Numbered from the stretch's first letter, positions 15,880 through 25,224 are shown. The stretch is 64,000 nucleotides of DNA from Gaiellaceae bacterium (GCA_030446625.1 JAUJMY010000003.1:141644-205643); one strand, 5' to 3'. The notes: generated from the sequence alone by a model not told the origin. Numbers and translations are program-made.

Positions 15880-16761
15880 GTGACGCCGGCAACCGCTCGC
15901 CACCGGCCGTCGCGCGAGGCGCTGCGCCACACCGCTCTGGAGGTACGGCGCGTCGTCGGCGCGCCGGTGCGCCTGGCCCGCCAGCTCGGCCGGCTCGATC
16001 ACCGTCTCGGCACGACGCTCGACGTCGGTCGCCTCGACTACCCGCATGACGACATCTACCTCCGCCTCGATTCCCGCTACGCACCTTGGCGTCTCCGCTC
16101 CTGCGCGAAGGAGCCCTGGACGGTTGCGTGGATCGAGCGCTGGCTCGAGCCGGGCGAGACGCTGTACGACGTCGGCGCGAACGTCGGCGCGTACGCGCTC
16201 GTCGCCGCCAAGGTGGCGCCCGACGCGCGTGTGGTCGCGTTCGAGCCGGGCTACGCGAGCTTCGCCTCGCTGTGCGAGAACATCCTGCTGAACGACGCCG
16301 CAGAGACGGTCCACCCGCTCCCAGTCGCCCTCGGCGCCTCGACCTGCCTCACGCTCTTCAACTACCGTGAGCTCGACGCCGGAGCGGCGCTGCACAGTCT
16401 GGGCGACGACGGCGGCTTCGTCGCAGCGTACCGCCAGCCCGTGCTCTCGTATCGCCTGGACGACCTCGTGGCCACGTTCGGCCTTCGGCCGCCCAACCAC
16501 GTCAAGCTCGACGTGGACGGAGCCGAGTCGGACGTCCTCGAGGGGGCGCGGGACCTGCTGACATCCGAGACCTTGCGATCGCTGATGGTTGAAGTCGACG
16601 GACCTGCGGAGACCGCGATTGTCGGACGGCTCGCGGCCGCCGGCCTGGAGCTCGTGGAGCGGTACGAGCCACGGCAGACGCGTGTCGGCCATTCTCCTAC
16701 CCATTGGTCGGGGTTGTTCGCGCGGCGCCATGTCCAGCGACCGACGGCGGAACGACGATGA
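15880..16761 (+). CDS. FkbM-family SAM-dependent methyltransferase
   Basis: 293 residues from GTG 15880. The SAM loop is YDVGANVGAYALVAAKVAPDA, followed by VVAFEPG and a late VKLDVDGAESDVLEGA, the classic FkbM order. Members O-methylate sugar hydroxyls or hydroxyacids. It lies 25 bp behind the transketolase and overlaps the next gene by four bases, so it is part of the same transcription unit and probably methylates a residue of this glycan. Confidence 0.88.
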   Translation: MTPATARHRPSREALRHTALEVRRVVGAPVRLARQLGRLDHRLGTTLDVGRLDYPHDDIYLRLDSRYAPWRLRSCAKEPWTVAWIERWLEPGETLYDVGANVGAYALVAAKVAPDARVVAFEPGYASFASLCENILLNDAAETVHPLPVALGASTCLTLFNYRELDAGAALHSLGDDGGFVAAYRQPVLSYRLDDLVATFGLRPPNHVKLDVDGAESDVLEGARDLLTSETLRSLMVEVDGPAETAIVGRLAAAGLELVERYEPRQTRVGHSPTHWSGLFARRHVQRPTAERR

Positions 16762-18200
16762 AGGTCGTCTTCTTCATGTCGCACGGCGTCTTCGCGAGGA
16801 ACTTCGAGTGGACGCTTCGCCTGCTCGCCGAGCGCGGCCACGACCTCGTCGTCGCGCTCGACGCACCCACGGACCAGCGTGGCCGCAGCGTGGACGAGCC
16901 GCTCGCGTCGATCGCGGCCGCGCACCCGAACGTCCGCGTCGTCGCGTCTCCGCGGCCGCGGCCGCGGCGTCGGCCCTCCTCGCTCGCCGGCGTGCTCGCC
17001 CGCCGCTGGCTCGACTACCTCCGGTATCTCGAGCCGCCGTACGACGACGTCGCGGCACTGCGCGCAAGGGCACGCGCCGCCGCGGTCGGGTCGAGCCTCG
17101 TGCCGGAGACGGTGCTGCGCCGGTCCTCCATCCGGCGCGGCCTGAGGCGCGCGTTCACGCTGGCGGAGCGGCGCCTGCCGCTACCGCGGGAGGTACTCGC
17201 CTTCCTCGCGTCGGAGCGGCCCTGCGTCGTGCTCGTGACGCCGGTCGTCGATCTCGGCTCACCGCAGACGGAGTACCTGCGCGCGGCGCACCGGTGTCGC
17301 ATCCCGACGCTGGTGCCGGTTGCGAGCTGGGACAACTTGACCGTCAAGGGCGCCCTGCACGAGCTGCCCAACCGGATCGCCGTCTGGAACGAGACACAGC
17401 GACGCGAGGCGGTCGAGCTTCACGGCCTCCCGCGCGACCGGATCGTCGTTACCGGTGCGGTGGCGTACGACCACTGGTTCGACTGGACGCCTAGTCGCGA
17501 CCGCGCGTCGTTCTGCAGCCGCGTCGGTCTCGACCCGCGACGCCCGTACGTCCTCTATCTCTGCTCCTCTCCCTTCGCCGCACCGGACGAAGCGGCGCAC
17601 ATCGTCGCGTGGGCGTCCGCGCTCCGAGCATCGACCAGGCTCCGGGACGTCCAGGCGCTCGTTCGCGAGCATCCGCAGAGCACGTTGGAAAGCGACGGAC
17701 TCCACGAGCTCGCGAGGCTCGACGGTGTCGCCGTCTACCCGCCCGGCGGTCGAAGCCCCGTCGACGCCGCCTCGCGGGCCGACTACTTCGACTCGATCCA
17801 CCACAGCGCGGCCGTCACGGGCGTGAACACGAGCGGGTTCATCGAGAGCTCGATCGTCGGCCGGCCGGTCCACGCTCTCCTCTCGCGCCGCTACCGCGGT
17901 AGCCAGGAGCAGACGCTCCACTTCCACTACCTGCTCGAGGCGAACGGCGGCCCCGTGCGCGTCGCCGCCTCGTTCGGCGAGCACGAGCGGCAGCTGGAAG
18001 AGGCGCTCGCGACGCCGCCCGAGGCGACGCGCGGGCGCGCGCTCCCGTTCCTCGAGCGCTTCGTGCGGCCGTTCGGGCTCGGCGAGCCGGCGTCGCCGCG
18101 CCTGGTGGCGGCGGTCGAGGAGCTGGCGTCCGGCCGCCGGACCGCGACGATTCCGGAGGGGCACGTCTCGACGAGCCACGCCGCGGCGCGCGCGCCGTAG
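16758..18200 (+). CDS. GT-B-like glycosyl/glycerophosphotransferase-type protein, paralogue 1 of 3
   Basis: 480 residues. It starts MKVVFFMSHGVFARNFEW with AERGHDLVVALD, a GT-B first strand. Shared with the proteins at 18294-19979 and 27337-29325 are ASWDNLTVKG, WNETQRREAVELHG, a TGAVAYDHWF-type segment, a REHPQ (HP) motif, SIHHSAAVTGVNTSGFIESS and QTLHFHY. The layout recalls CDP-glycerol phosphotransferase and capsule-transferase families, but I do not recognise a named family. It probably transfers a sugar or polyol-phosphate. It overlaps FkbM by four bases. Confidence 0.75.
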   Translation: MKVVFFMSHGVFARNFEWTLRLLAERGHDLVVALDAPTDQRGRSVDEPLASIAAAHPNVRVVASPRPRPRRRPSSLAGVLARRWLDYLRYLEPPYDDVAALRARARAAAVGSSLVPETVLRRSSIRRGLRRAFTLAERRLPLPREVLAFLASERPCVVLVTPVVDLGSPQTEYLRAAHRCRIPTLVPVASWDNLTVKGALHELPNRIAVWNETQRREAVELHGLPRDRIVVTGAVAYDHWFDWTPSRDRASFCSRVGLDPRRPYVLYLCSSPFAAPDEAAHIVAWASALRASTRLRDVQALVREHPQSTLESDGLHELARLDGVAVYPPGGRSPVDAASRADYFDSIHHSAAVTGVNTSGFIESSIVGRPVHALLSRRYRGSQEQTLHFHYLLEANGGPVRVAASFGEHERQLEEALATPPEATRGRALPFLERFVRPFGLGEPASPRLVAAVEELASGRRTATIPEGHVSTSHAAARAP

Positions 18201-18293
18201 CACGCGACCGCCCACCCGGCTCTCGAGCACGTCACGCCGCGCGCGGACCGCGAAGCACAGCTGCCGGCTCGCTGCGAGTATCCTGCCGCCACG

Positions 18294-19979
18294 GTGTCGC
18301 CGGAGAATTTCGAGCTCGGCGACCGCGCGGGTCGCGAAGGGCGTCTGCGCATCCTCTTCTTCATGCTCGCGATCAACTTCGATCGCGTCTTCGAGTGCTT
18401 CCTGCGCGAGCTCCTGGAGCGGGGGCACGAGGTACGCGTCCTGCTCGACCGCCAGAAGACCGGGCTGCCAGCCGGCGAGACCGCGCTCTTCGACGCGCTC
18501 CGCGCGGAGTTCCCCAACTTCTCGTACGCGCTGCTCGGGCGCCGCCGGACGCCGTGGCTTCGGGCGGCGACCGCGGTTCGGCACGCGATCGACTACCTCC
18601 GCTACCTCGAGCCGGAGTTCCGGGACGCCCACGCGCTGCGCGAGCGCGCCCGCTTGCGGGCCTCACGCCTCGTACGGGCTCCCCTGCGGCTTCCGCTCCT
18701 CCGCGCGCCGAGCGGCCGGTGGGCGGTGGGCCGGCTCCTCCGACGAGTCGAGGCAGCGCTGCCGATCCCCGCGAAGCACCGGAAGCTCGTCGCCGGTCAC
18801 TCGCCCGACGTCGTGCTCGTCTCGCCGCTCGTCGGGCTGGGCTCGTGGCAGGGGGAGCACCTCCGCGTCGCGGCGCAGCTCGGCATCCCGAGCGTCCTCG
18901 TCGTCGCGAGCTGGGACAACCTCACCAACAAGGGAATCATCCGCGACGTGCCGACCTGGACGATCGTCTGGAACGCCGCGCAGGTCGACGAGGCGACGCG
19001 GCTACACGGGTTGGCCCCCGAGCGCGTCGTCGCGACCGGCGCGCACACGTTCGATCACTGGTTCGGCTGGTCCCCGAGCACGACACGCGCCGAGTTCGCC
19101 GGGAGGCTCGGATTCGATCCCGCGCGGCCGATCCTTCTCTACGTCGGCTCGTCGAGGTTCATCGCCGAGGACGAGGCGGAGTTCGTGTCCGAGTGGGTGC
19201 GACGGCTGCGCGCGAGCGGCGATCGGCGGCTCGCGGAGGCGGGCGTGATCGTGCGGCCGCATCCGCAGAACGCCGGCCAGTGGCGCGAGTTCGACGTCTC
19301 GGAGCTCGGAAGCACCGTGGTGTGGCCGCGCGCCGGCGCCGCGCCGACCGACGCGGAGCGGAAGGCGGACTACTGGGACTCGCTGCACCACTCGAGCGCC
19401 GTGATCGGGATCAACACGAGCGCGCTGATCGAGGCGGCGATCGCCCGCCGGCCGGTGCTCACGCTCGCCGACGAGCGGTTCCGGCAGACGCAGGAAGGGA
19501 CCCTGCACTTCGCGCACCTCGCGGGCGCCGAGGGCGACGGGGGCGTGCTGACAGTGGCGCGCTCCTGGGGCGAGCACCTCTCCCACCTCGTCGCCGCGCT
19601 CGACCGGCCCGACGTCTTCGCGAGGCGGATCGAGGGCTTTCTCGAGAGCTTCGTGCGGCCCGACGGTCTCGACCGCGCCGCGGCGCCGCAGGCGGCCGAT
19701 ATCGTCGAGCGGGCAGCGGCGACCGCCGTCGAGCGCGTTCCGGCGCCGGCCGCGGCCTCGGTCGCGCTCCGCGCGCTCACGCCGATCGTCGTGGCGGCGG
19801 CGGTCGCGCACGATCTCCTGCGCTTTCCCGCGCGGTGCTCGCGGTGGCTGCTCGCGCGGCGCGCGGAAGCTCAGGTAGGCCGGCGACCGAGCTCGGCCGG
19901 GCCTCGGCGCGACGTCGTCACGCCGGACGCAGCCACTCTTCCCCCGGCACGGCGCGCATCCCGTGAGCCGCTACGCTGA
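18294..19979 (+). CDS. GT-B-like transferase, paralogue 2 of 3
   Basis: 561 residues from GTG 18294; the N-terminal ~20 residues are variable, then LRILFFMLAINFDRVFECFL opens the GT-B fold. It has VVASWDNLTNKG, WNAAQVDEATRLHG, TGAHTFDHWF, RPHPQNAGQW, DSLHHSSAVIGINTSALIE and TLHFAHL, matching the paralogues at 16758 and 27337. A C-terminal extension of about 80 residues, with a hydrophobic stretch then Arg-rich, is absent from paralogue 1. It follows paralogue 1 by 93 bp with no gene between. Substrate unknown. Confidence 0.75.
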   Translation: MSPENFELGDRAGREGRLRILFFMLAINFDRVFECFLRELLERGHEVRVLLDRQKTGLPAGETALFDALRAEFPNFSYALLGRRRTPWLRAATAVRHAIDYLRYLEPEFRDAHALRERARLRASRLVRAPLRLPLLRAPSGRWAVGRLLRRVEAALPIPAKHRKLVAGHSPDVVLVSPLVGLGSWQGEHLRVAAQLGIPSVLVVASWDNLTNKGIIRDVPTWTIVWNAAQVDEATRLHGLAPERVVATGAHTFDHWFGWSPSTTRAEFAGRLGFDPARPILLYVGSSRFIAEDEAEFVSEWVRRLRASGDRRLAEAGVIVRPHPQNAGQWREFDVSELGSTVVWPRAGAAPTDAERKADYWDSLHHSSAVIGINTSALIEAAIARRPVLTLADERFRQTQEGTLHFAHLAGAEGDGGVLTVARSWGEHLSHLVAALDRPDVFARRIEGFLESFVRPDGLDRAAAPQAADIVERAAATAVERVPAPAAASVALRALTPIVVAAAVAHDLLRFPARCSRWLLARRAEAQVGRRPSSAGPRRDVVTPDAATLPPARRASREPLR

Positions 19980-20018
19980 GACACGGGCCGGCGTGTCCGG
20001 CCCGCCACACGAAAGACC

Positions 20019-20963
20019 GTGAGTTCCACGCCGGAGACGATCGCGCCCCCCGTGAGGCCGACGCCTGCCGCCCCGCCGGCGGGCGCGGTTCAAATCATCA
20101 CGCGCAGGCAGACGGTCGCCGAGTCCCTCGTCGAGGCGTGGCGGTGCAGGCACGTCCTCTGGGCTCTCACGACCACGTCTTTCACCGGGATGTTCGACCA
20201 GGTGCTCCTCGGCCCGTTCTGGATCCCGATCACCATCGCCGTGCAGACGCTCGGTCCCGCCCTGATCTTCGGCGCCGTGCTCGACGCGCCGACCCCGAGC
20301 GGAATCCCCTACCTGCTGTTCTTCCTGGTGGGGATGACGGTGTGGAGCACCTTCCGGCGGAGCCTCAAGTTCACGATTCGGAGCTTCCACCAGTTCAGGC
20401 GGCTGACGCGCGAGGTGTCGTTTCCGCTCCTCCTCGTGCCGCTCGCGGCGATCGCGCAGCTGGCGCTCGAGATCTTCATCCACTTCGTGTTCATCGCCGG
20501 CGTCGTCTGGTACTTCTTCTACACCGACGGCGTCGTCCACGTCACCCTCGGCCCGCAGCTCCTGCTCGCCCCGGTCGCGCTGCTCTGGGCGCTGACGCTC
20601 GCGGCGGGGATTGCGTTCTTCACCGCACCGGTCTTCATGCGCGCGCGCGACATCCGGATCATCGTGAGGCTGGCGCTGCCGTTCTGGATGTTCGTCACCC
20701 CGATCATCTATCCGCTCAGTCACCTCCAGGGCGGGGCCCGGACGGCGGCCCAGGTCAACCCGATGACCGCGATCACCGAGCTCTTCAAGTTCGCGGTGCT
20801 CGACAGGGCCGTGGTCGAGCCGGTCGCGCTCGTGTGGAGCGGCTTCGTGACGGCGGCCGTCTTCCTGAGCGGGATCTGGTTCCTCAGCACCGTGGGAACC
20901 CGCCTGGTCGGCGTCCAGTCGCTCGCGGACGAGGACGAGGACGATGGCTCGGTTCTCGTCTAG
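20019..20963 (+). CDS. ABC-type polysaccharide export permease (Wzm-like)
   Basis: 314 residues with about six membrane helices and the ABC-2 permease fold: DQVLLGPFWIPITIAVQTLGPALIFG, FLVGMTVWSTFRRSLKF, RLTREVSFPLLLVPLAA, then FWMFVTPIIYPLS. It would form the membrane part of an exporter for completed lipid-linked polysaccharide. Unusually no ATPase lies beside it; the only Wzt-like ATPase in the window is at 57328-58152 next to another permease. The N-terminal ~25 residues are Pro/Ala-rich. Its 3' end overlaps the next gene by 20 bases. Confidence 0.88.
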   Translation: MSSTPETIAPPVRPTPAAPPAGAVQIITRRQTVAESLVEAWRCRHVLWALTTTSFTGMFDQVLLGPFWIPITIAVQTLGPALIFGAVLDAPTPSGIPYLLFFLVGMTVWSTFRRSLKFTIRSFHQFRRLTREVSFPLLLVPLAAIAQLALEIFIHFVFIAGVVWYFFYTDGVVHVTLGPQLLLAPVALLWALTLAAGIAFFTAPVFMRARDIRIIVRLALPFWMFVTPIIYPLSHLQGGARTAAQVNPMTAITELFKFAVLDRAVVEPVALVWSGFVTAAVFLSGIWFLSTVGTRLVGVQSLADEDEDDGSVLV

Positions 20964-21720
20964 CGCGCCGTCGCCGCCGCCGACGGTCGACTGGAGGCGC
21001 CTCGCGGACGGCCGGCCGCGGCGTCTGAAGCGCGGCCGGCACTTCGACGCGGAGGTCTCCGATCTCGTCGAAGACGCGCACCGGGTGGCCCGCGAGCTCG
21101 GCCTGGCCGTGCGCACGTACGCCGACAAGCGCGATCCGGACAAGTACGTCTGGTTCCAGTTCGCCCGAGCCGAGATCGGGCGCGGCGAGCCGTGTCCGTG
21201 CGGCGGCACGAGGCTCCGTCGCGTCCACCTCCACTTCCTGGCGTGCGACGACTGCGGTGCGCGCCTGATCCTGCGAGACAGCGCGGCGCCGCCGCGCGAG
21301 CAGCAGGTCGAGGAGACGTTGCTCGAGGAGGCGTTGCTCGCGGAGGAGGCGGCGGCGTTCGAGGAGGCGCTGACCGAGGAGGCGAGAGCGAACGAGCGGC
21401 GGGATCACGAGCGGCGGGAGGCGAGGCGGATCGCGCGCAAGGTCGCGCGATCCGCCTCGCTCTCCACGTATCGCGACGTTCACCTCTCGAAGCAGGAGGT
21501 CGCCGGCCTCGACGCGTACGTCGGCTTCGGCGTCGACCCGATCGGGCGCGACGTCCTGCTGGTCGTCTCCGTCCTCCACGAGAACGGCGCGCCGATCCCG
21601 GATCCCGCCTCGCCGCTCGGGTACGCGCACAGGGTCGAGCGGTGGCCCGTCTGGCGCTTCCCGGACGCCGTCGACACGGCGGCTCTGCGGTCGCGCGACT
21701 GGGAGATCCACCTCCCGTAG
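20944..21720 (+). CDS. Unknown protein with zinc-ribbon-like motif and acidic/coiled-coil middle
   Basis: 258 residues. Early, EVSDLVEDAHRVARELGLAVRTYADKRDPDKYVWFQF; then CPCGG...CDDC (about residues 81-102), a likely zinc ribbon; a very Glu/Ala/Arg-rich helix (ETLLEEALLAEEAAAFEEAL); and a C-terminal domain with VDPIGRDVLLVVSVL and AHRVERWPVWRFPD. Nothing here matches a family I can name. The overlap with the ABC permease suggests a linked role, perhaps a regulator or scaffold for the exporter (inference). Confidence 0.7.
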   Translation: MARFSSSAPSPPPTVDWRRLADGRPRRLKRGRHFDAEVSDLVEDAHRVARELGLAVRTYADKRDPDKYVWFQFARAEIGRGEPCPCGGTRLRRVHLHFLACDDCGARLILRDSAAPPREQQVEETLLEEALLAEEAAAFEEALTEEARANERRDHERREARRIARKVARSASLSTYRDVHLSKQEVAGLDAYVGFGVDPIGRDVLLVVSVLHENGAPIPDPASPLGYAHRVERWPVWRFPDAVDTAALRSRDWEIHLP

Positions 21721-21777
21721 CTCGACGCGCTGCGGCCGGCGCCGGCACGCCGACGTGTCGACGCCGCCCTGGTGCTC

Positions 21778-22941
21778 TCAGCCGCTGTTCCCGCGGCGCG
21801 AGACGACCTTCGCCGCGCGGGCGAGGGCCTTGAGCGGCCGCCGGCGAAGCTCTCGCTCGAGCGCGAGCTTCTCGCGCGTGGCGGCCAGCTTCTCGCTCAG
21901 CACCCGCACCCGTCTGCGCAGCTTCTCGAGCTCGCGCGCGTCCGGGTGCACCTCGGCGGCGCGGATCGCGCGGGCGAGCTCGCCGCGGAGGTCGGCGGCG
22001 GGCCCGGGGAGGTCGGGCCAGGCGAGGCGGGCGCCGGGGTCGGGTTCCGGGTGGGGATGGTTGGGCGTGCGGCCGGCGCGAAGCGCGGCCAGCCGTTCCT
22101 CGAGCCGCTCGTCGACGACGAGCCGTCCGGCGCGGATCCCCTCCGCGAGCTCCTCGTCGTCGAGGAGGACCTTGTCGTAGAGCTGGCGCAGCCGCCCCTG
22201 ACGGTACTCCTCGTACGGTTGCCGCTCGGGCACGGCCGTCCCGGGTGGGGGCGGCTGCTCGCCTTCCTTGCGGTGTTGCAGCCAGCCCTGGTACTCGGGG
22301 TCGAACTGCCGGCCGCGGCTTGCGACCTTGCGCTCGTAGTCGGCGTAGCTGCGCATCGGGAAGTGGAGGCACTCGATCGGCGTCCACGCCGCCGGGACGG
22401 TGGCCAGGTCGCTGTCGACCAGGTTGTGGTTGCCGCCGACGACCCGCACGTCCGGGCGGGCCCGGTGGGCGATGTTCTTGAACCGGGAGCTCGTCCCCGG
22501 CTTCGTCGTGTACGTCTCGCGGACGGTCATCCGCTCGTAGAAGGCGCCGTCCTCGTCGGGGCGGGGGAGGAAGTTGTAGACGGGGATGTCGAGGACCCCG
22601 TACTCGGGCGGGACCGCCCGGAAGACGTCGGCGAGCGAGCCGCGGCGGGCGAGATAGAACTCGTCCGCGTCGCCGTTGATCACCCAGTCGGCACCGTGCT
22701 CCGTGCAGGCCAGGCGGGCCATCCGCGTCACCCACTCCGCCTGCAGGAAGTCGGGGCTCTCCTCGCGTAACAGGACGACCCGCCCGCCGGCGGCGTACCG
22801 CTGCACGGTCTCGACCGTCCCGTCGCGCGACTGGTGGTCGGTGACGATCACCACGTCGACCCCATGGCTCAGGTGATGCTCGAGATTCGCCCCGATCACC
22901 TCCCCCTCGTCACGCACCAGCAACGTCAGCGCGAGCTTCAT
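21778..22941 (-). CDS. GT2-family glycosyltransferase (Glyco_tranf_2_4 type), tandem copy A
   Basis: 387 residues. A metal-dependent family-2 transferase starting MKLALTLLVRDEGEVIGANL, with DWVINGDADEFYLA (the metal-binding Asp cluster), IPVYNFLPRPDE, CLHFPMRSYADYERKV and QRPYEEYR-type C-terminal motifs. After the catalytic part comes a short coiled coil (KLRRRVRVLSEKLAATREKLALER) and a basic tail. About 990 bp of its 5' part is almost identical to copy B upstream in the operon (22938-24212); only the tails differ. Stop TGA at 21778-21780; the start overlaps copy B's stop (ATGA). Confidence 0.88.
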   Translation of the reverse strand: MKLALTLLVRDEGEVIGANLEHHLSHGVDVVIVTDHQSRDGTVETVQRYAAGGRVVLLREESPDFLQAEWVTRMARLACTEHGADWVINGDADEFYLARRGSLADVFRAVPPEYGVLDIPVYNFLPRPDEDGAFYERMTVRETYTTKPGTSSRFKNIAHRARPDVRVVGGNHNLVDSDLATVPAAWTPIECLHFPMRSYADYERKVASRGRQFDPEYQGWLQHRKEGEQPPPPGTAVPERQPYEEYRQGRLRQLYDKVLLDDEELAEGIRAGRLVVDERLEERLAALRAGRTPNHPHPEPDPGARLAWPDLPGPAADLRGELARAIRAAEVHPDARELEKLRRRVRVLSEKLAATREKLALERELRRRPLKALARAAKVVSRRGNSG

Positions 22942-24212
22942 CCGTTCCCTTCGCGCCTCGCGGCGCGCCGCGAGACGGCGCTCGCGGCCCGCGCGAGGGC
23001 TCGCATCGGGCGCGGCTCCGCTTCTCGCGTCCGCGCGAGCTTCGCCCGCGCCTCGTCCAGCTTCTCTCGGGTGGCGGCGAGCTTGCGGTCCTGCGCGGCC
23101 CGCCGCTCGCGCGCCTCGGCGAGCTTCTCGCGCGTGGCGGCCACCTTCTCGCGCTCGGCGGCCAGCTTCTCGCTCAGTACGCGCTCGCGCCGGCGCAGCT
23201 TCTCGAGCTCGCGTGCGTGCACCTCGGCGGCGCGGATCGCGCGGGCGAGCTGGCCGCGGAGGTCGGCGGCGGGCCCGGGGAGGTCGGGCCAGGCGAGGCG
23301 GGCGCCGGGGTCGGGTTCCGGGTGGGGATGGTTGGGCGTGCGGCCGGCGCGAAGCGCGGCCAGCCGTTCCTCGAGCCGCTCGTCGACGACGAGCCGTCCG
23401 GCGCGGATCCCCTCCGCGAGCTCCTCGTCGTCGAGGAGGACCTTGTCGTAGAGCTGGCGCAGCCGCCCCTGACGGTACTCCTCGTACGGTTGCCGCTCGG
23501 GCACGGCCGTCCCGGGTGGGGGCGGCTGCTCGCCTTCCTTGCGGTGTTGCAGCCAGCCCTGGTACTCGGGGTCGAACTGCCGGCCGCGGCTTGCGACCTT
23601 GCGCTCGTAGTCGGCGTAGCTGCGCATCGGGAAGTGGAGGCACTCGATCGGCGTCCACGCCGCCGGGACGGTGGCCAGGTCGCTGTCGACCAGGTTGTGG
23701 TTGCCGCCGACGACCCGCACGTCCGGGCGGGCCCGGTGGGCGATGTTCTTGAACCGGGAGCTCGTCCCCGGCTTCGTCGTGTACGTCTCGCGGACGGTCA
23801 TCCGCTCGTAGAAGGCGCCGTCCTCGTCGGGGCGGGGGAGGAAGTTGTAGACGGGGATGTCGAGGACCCCGTACTCGGGCGGGACCGCCCGGAAGACGTC
23901 GGCGAGCGAGCCGCGGCGGGCGAGATAGAACTCGTCCGCGTCGCCGTTGATCACCCAGTCGGCACCGTGCTCCGTGCAGGCCAGGCGGGCCATCCGCGTC
24001 ACCCACTCCGCCTGCAGGAAGTCGGGGCTCTCCTCGCGTAACAGGACGACCCGCCCGCCGGCGGCGTACCGCTGCACGGTCTCGACCGTCCCGTCGCGCG
24101 ACTGGTGGTCGGTGACGATCACCACGTCGACCCCATGGCTCAGGTGATGCTCGAGATTCGCCCCGATCACCTCCCCCTCGTCACGCACCAGCAACGTCAG
24201 CGCGAGTCTCAT
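21950..24212. repeat. Near-identical ~990-bp tandem duplication (21950-22941 and 23221-24212)
   Basis: The two segments match base for base over long stretches at an offset of 1271 bp. Visible differences are single bases near each end (GAGCTCGCC versus GAGCTGGCC near 21970/23240, and GCTTCAT versus TCTCAT at the start codons). The segments cover the catalytic domains of two consecutive GT2 genes; the intervening sequence encodes their different coiled-coil tails. Confidence 0.93.
22938..24212 (-). CDS. GT2-family glycosyltransferase, tandem copy B with longer coiled-coil tail
   Basis: 424 residues. The catalytic region is nearly identical to copy A (first residues MRLALTLLVRDEGEV versus MKLALTLLVRDEGEV). 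The difference is the tail: a longer coiled coil with repeated TREKL and EAR units (KVAATREKLAEARERRAAQD, KLAATREKLDEARAKLARTRE). It is preceded in the operon by the GT32 gene at 24209 with a four-base overlap. Near identity outside the tail implies a recent duplication or ongoing gene conversion; the tails have diverged in length, so both copies are probably real rather than an assembly error. Confidence 0.88.
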   Translation of the reverse strand: MRLALTLLVRDEGEVIGANLEHHLSHGVDVVIVTDHQSRDGTVETVQRYAAGGRVVLLREESPDFLQAEWVTRMARLACTEHGADWVINGDADEFYLARRGSLADVFRAVPPEYGVLDIPVYNFLPRPDEDGAFYERMTVRETYTTKPGTSSRFKNIAHRARPDVRVVGGNHNLVDSDLATVPAAWTPIECLHFPMRSYADYERKVASRGRQFDPEYQGWLQHRKEGEQPPPPGTAVPERQPYEEYRQGRLRQLYDKVLLDDEELAEGIRAGRLVVDERLEERLAALRAGRTPNHPHPEPDPGARLAWPDLPGPAADLRGQLARAIRAAEVHARELEKLRRRERVLSEKLAAEREKVAATREKLAEARERRAAQDRKLAATREKLDEARAKLARTREAEPRPMRALARAASAVSRRAARREGNG

Positions 24213-25099
24213 CGCGCGGTCCGCCGCGCTCGCAAGTGCCGCCGGAGGCCGACCCGGCGCGCCGCCCGCAGCGCCCCTCTCCAGCCCCGGCGGACGCCCA
24301 GCCGGCGTGCCGCACCCACGGCGCCGGCGCGGACGGTCGTGGCGAGTAGCCATCCCGCGTGCCGGTTCAGCGCGCGTCGGGCCTCGTCCCGCTCGGCGGT
24401 CACGCGCTCGAGCCTCACCTCCGCTCGCACGCGCCGCTTCTCGGCGCGCTCGAAGCGCTCCTTCCACTTGGCGACCTCGGCCTCGAGGATCCTGCGCGCG
24501 CGCTGCTCGGGGTCGAAGCTCATCCAGCTGCGCGCCGCGTAGTGCTTGGCGTACGCGCCGTCGACGTCGTCACCGGGGTAGAAGAGGTGCGCCGGGAACA
24601 CCTTCGCGTCGGGAAAGTCGGTGATCACGGATTGGAACGCCAGCGTCCCCGTGCCGTACTTGTCGTACCGGGCCTCCTCCTCGCCGGGGCGCTCGTAGTG
24701 GACGAAGCGCGCCTCGGCGATCGCGCGGTCGAGAAGCGGGTGGCCCGGGGCGGCGCCGAAGATCCCGAGGGCGATCCGCCCCGGCTTCTGCTCGGCCGTG
24801 AAGAAGTCGAGCCCCTCGATCAGCTCGTCGATCGGGCGCAGGCACTCCATGTCGGTGTCGACGTAGACGCCGCCGTAGCGCCAGACGACCTCGTAGCGCA
24901 GGATGTCCGCCCGCTCGGCCGGCATCCGGTGCGGCTCGAGGATCTCGCGGCGGCGCAGCTCGGGGAGGTTGTCCTCGGTCCAGAGCCGCATCTCCCAGCC
25001 GGGGTGGTGCCGGGCCCACGTCTCGCCGAAGCGGACGAACTCCTCCGGCATCGGCTCGTGGCCGACCCAGACGCGGTGGAACACGCGCGGGATGCTCAC
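24209..25099 (-). CDS. GT32-family (OCH1/DXD) glycosyltransferase, paralogue 1
   Basis: 296 residues from GTG 25099. It starts with the family pattern IPRVFHRVWVGHEPMPEEF, has WEMRLWTEDNLPEL, and the DXD motif in RYGGVYVDTDMECLRPIDEL, followed by GHPLLDRAI. GT32 proteins transfer hexoses from nucleotide sugars. A helical, charged C-terminal part (AEVAKWKERFERAEKRRVRAE) and a strongly basic tail follow. The stop overlaps the GT2 copy B start by four bases. Confidence 0.9.
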   Translation of the reverse strand: MSIPRVFHRVWVGHEPMPEEFVRFGETWARHHPGWEMRLWTEDNLPELRRREILEPHRMPAERADILRYEVVWRYGGVYVDTDMECLRPIDELIEGLDFFTAEQKPGRIALGIFGAAPGHPLLDRAIAEARFVHYERPGEEEARYDKYGTGTLAFQSVITDFPDAKVFPAHLFYPGDDVDGAYAKHYAARSWMSFDPEQRARRILEAEVAKWKERFERAEKRRVRAEVRLERVTAERDEARRALNRHAGWLLATTVRAGAVGAARRLGVRRGWRGALRAARRVGLRRHLRARRTAR

Positions 25100-25224
25100 G
25101 ACGCGGAACCTTAGCTTGCGCGCCCGGCGGGACGAAGCCGCACGCCGAGCGACGGCGGTGCATGCTCCGGCCGGACCGGCTCTCGTCCGGGAGGTCCGGC
25201 CGGGCCGGCCACGAGGCTCCACGG

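Noticed and set aside
13890..15932. 680-codon minus-strand open frame opposite the transketolase
   Set aside because: The plus strand codes for an intact transketolase with catalytic motifs; the minus frame has biased composition only.
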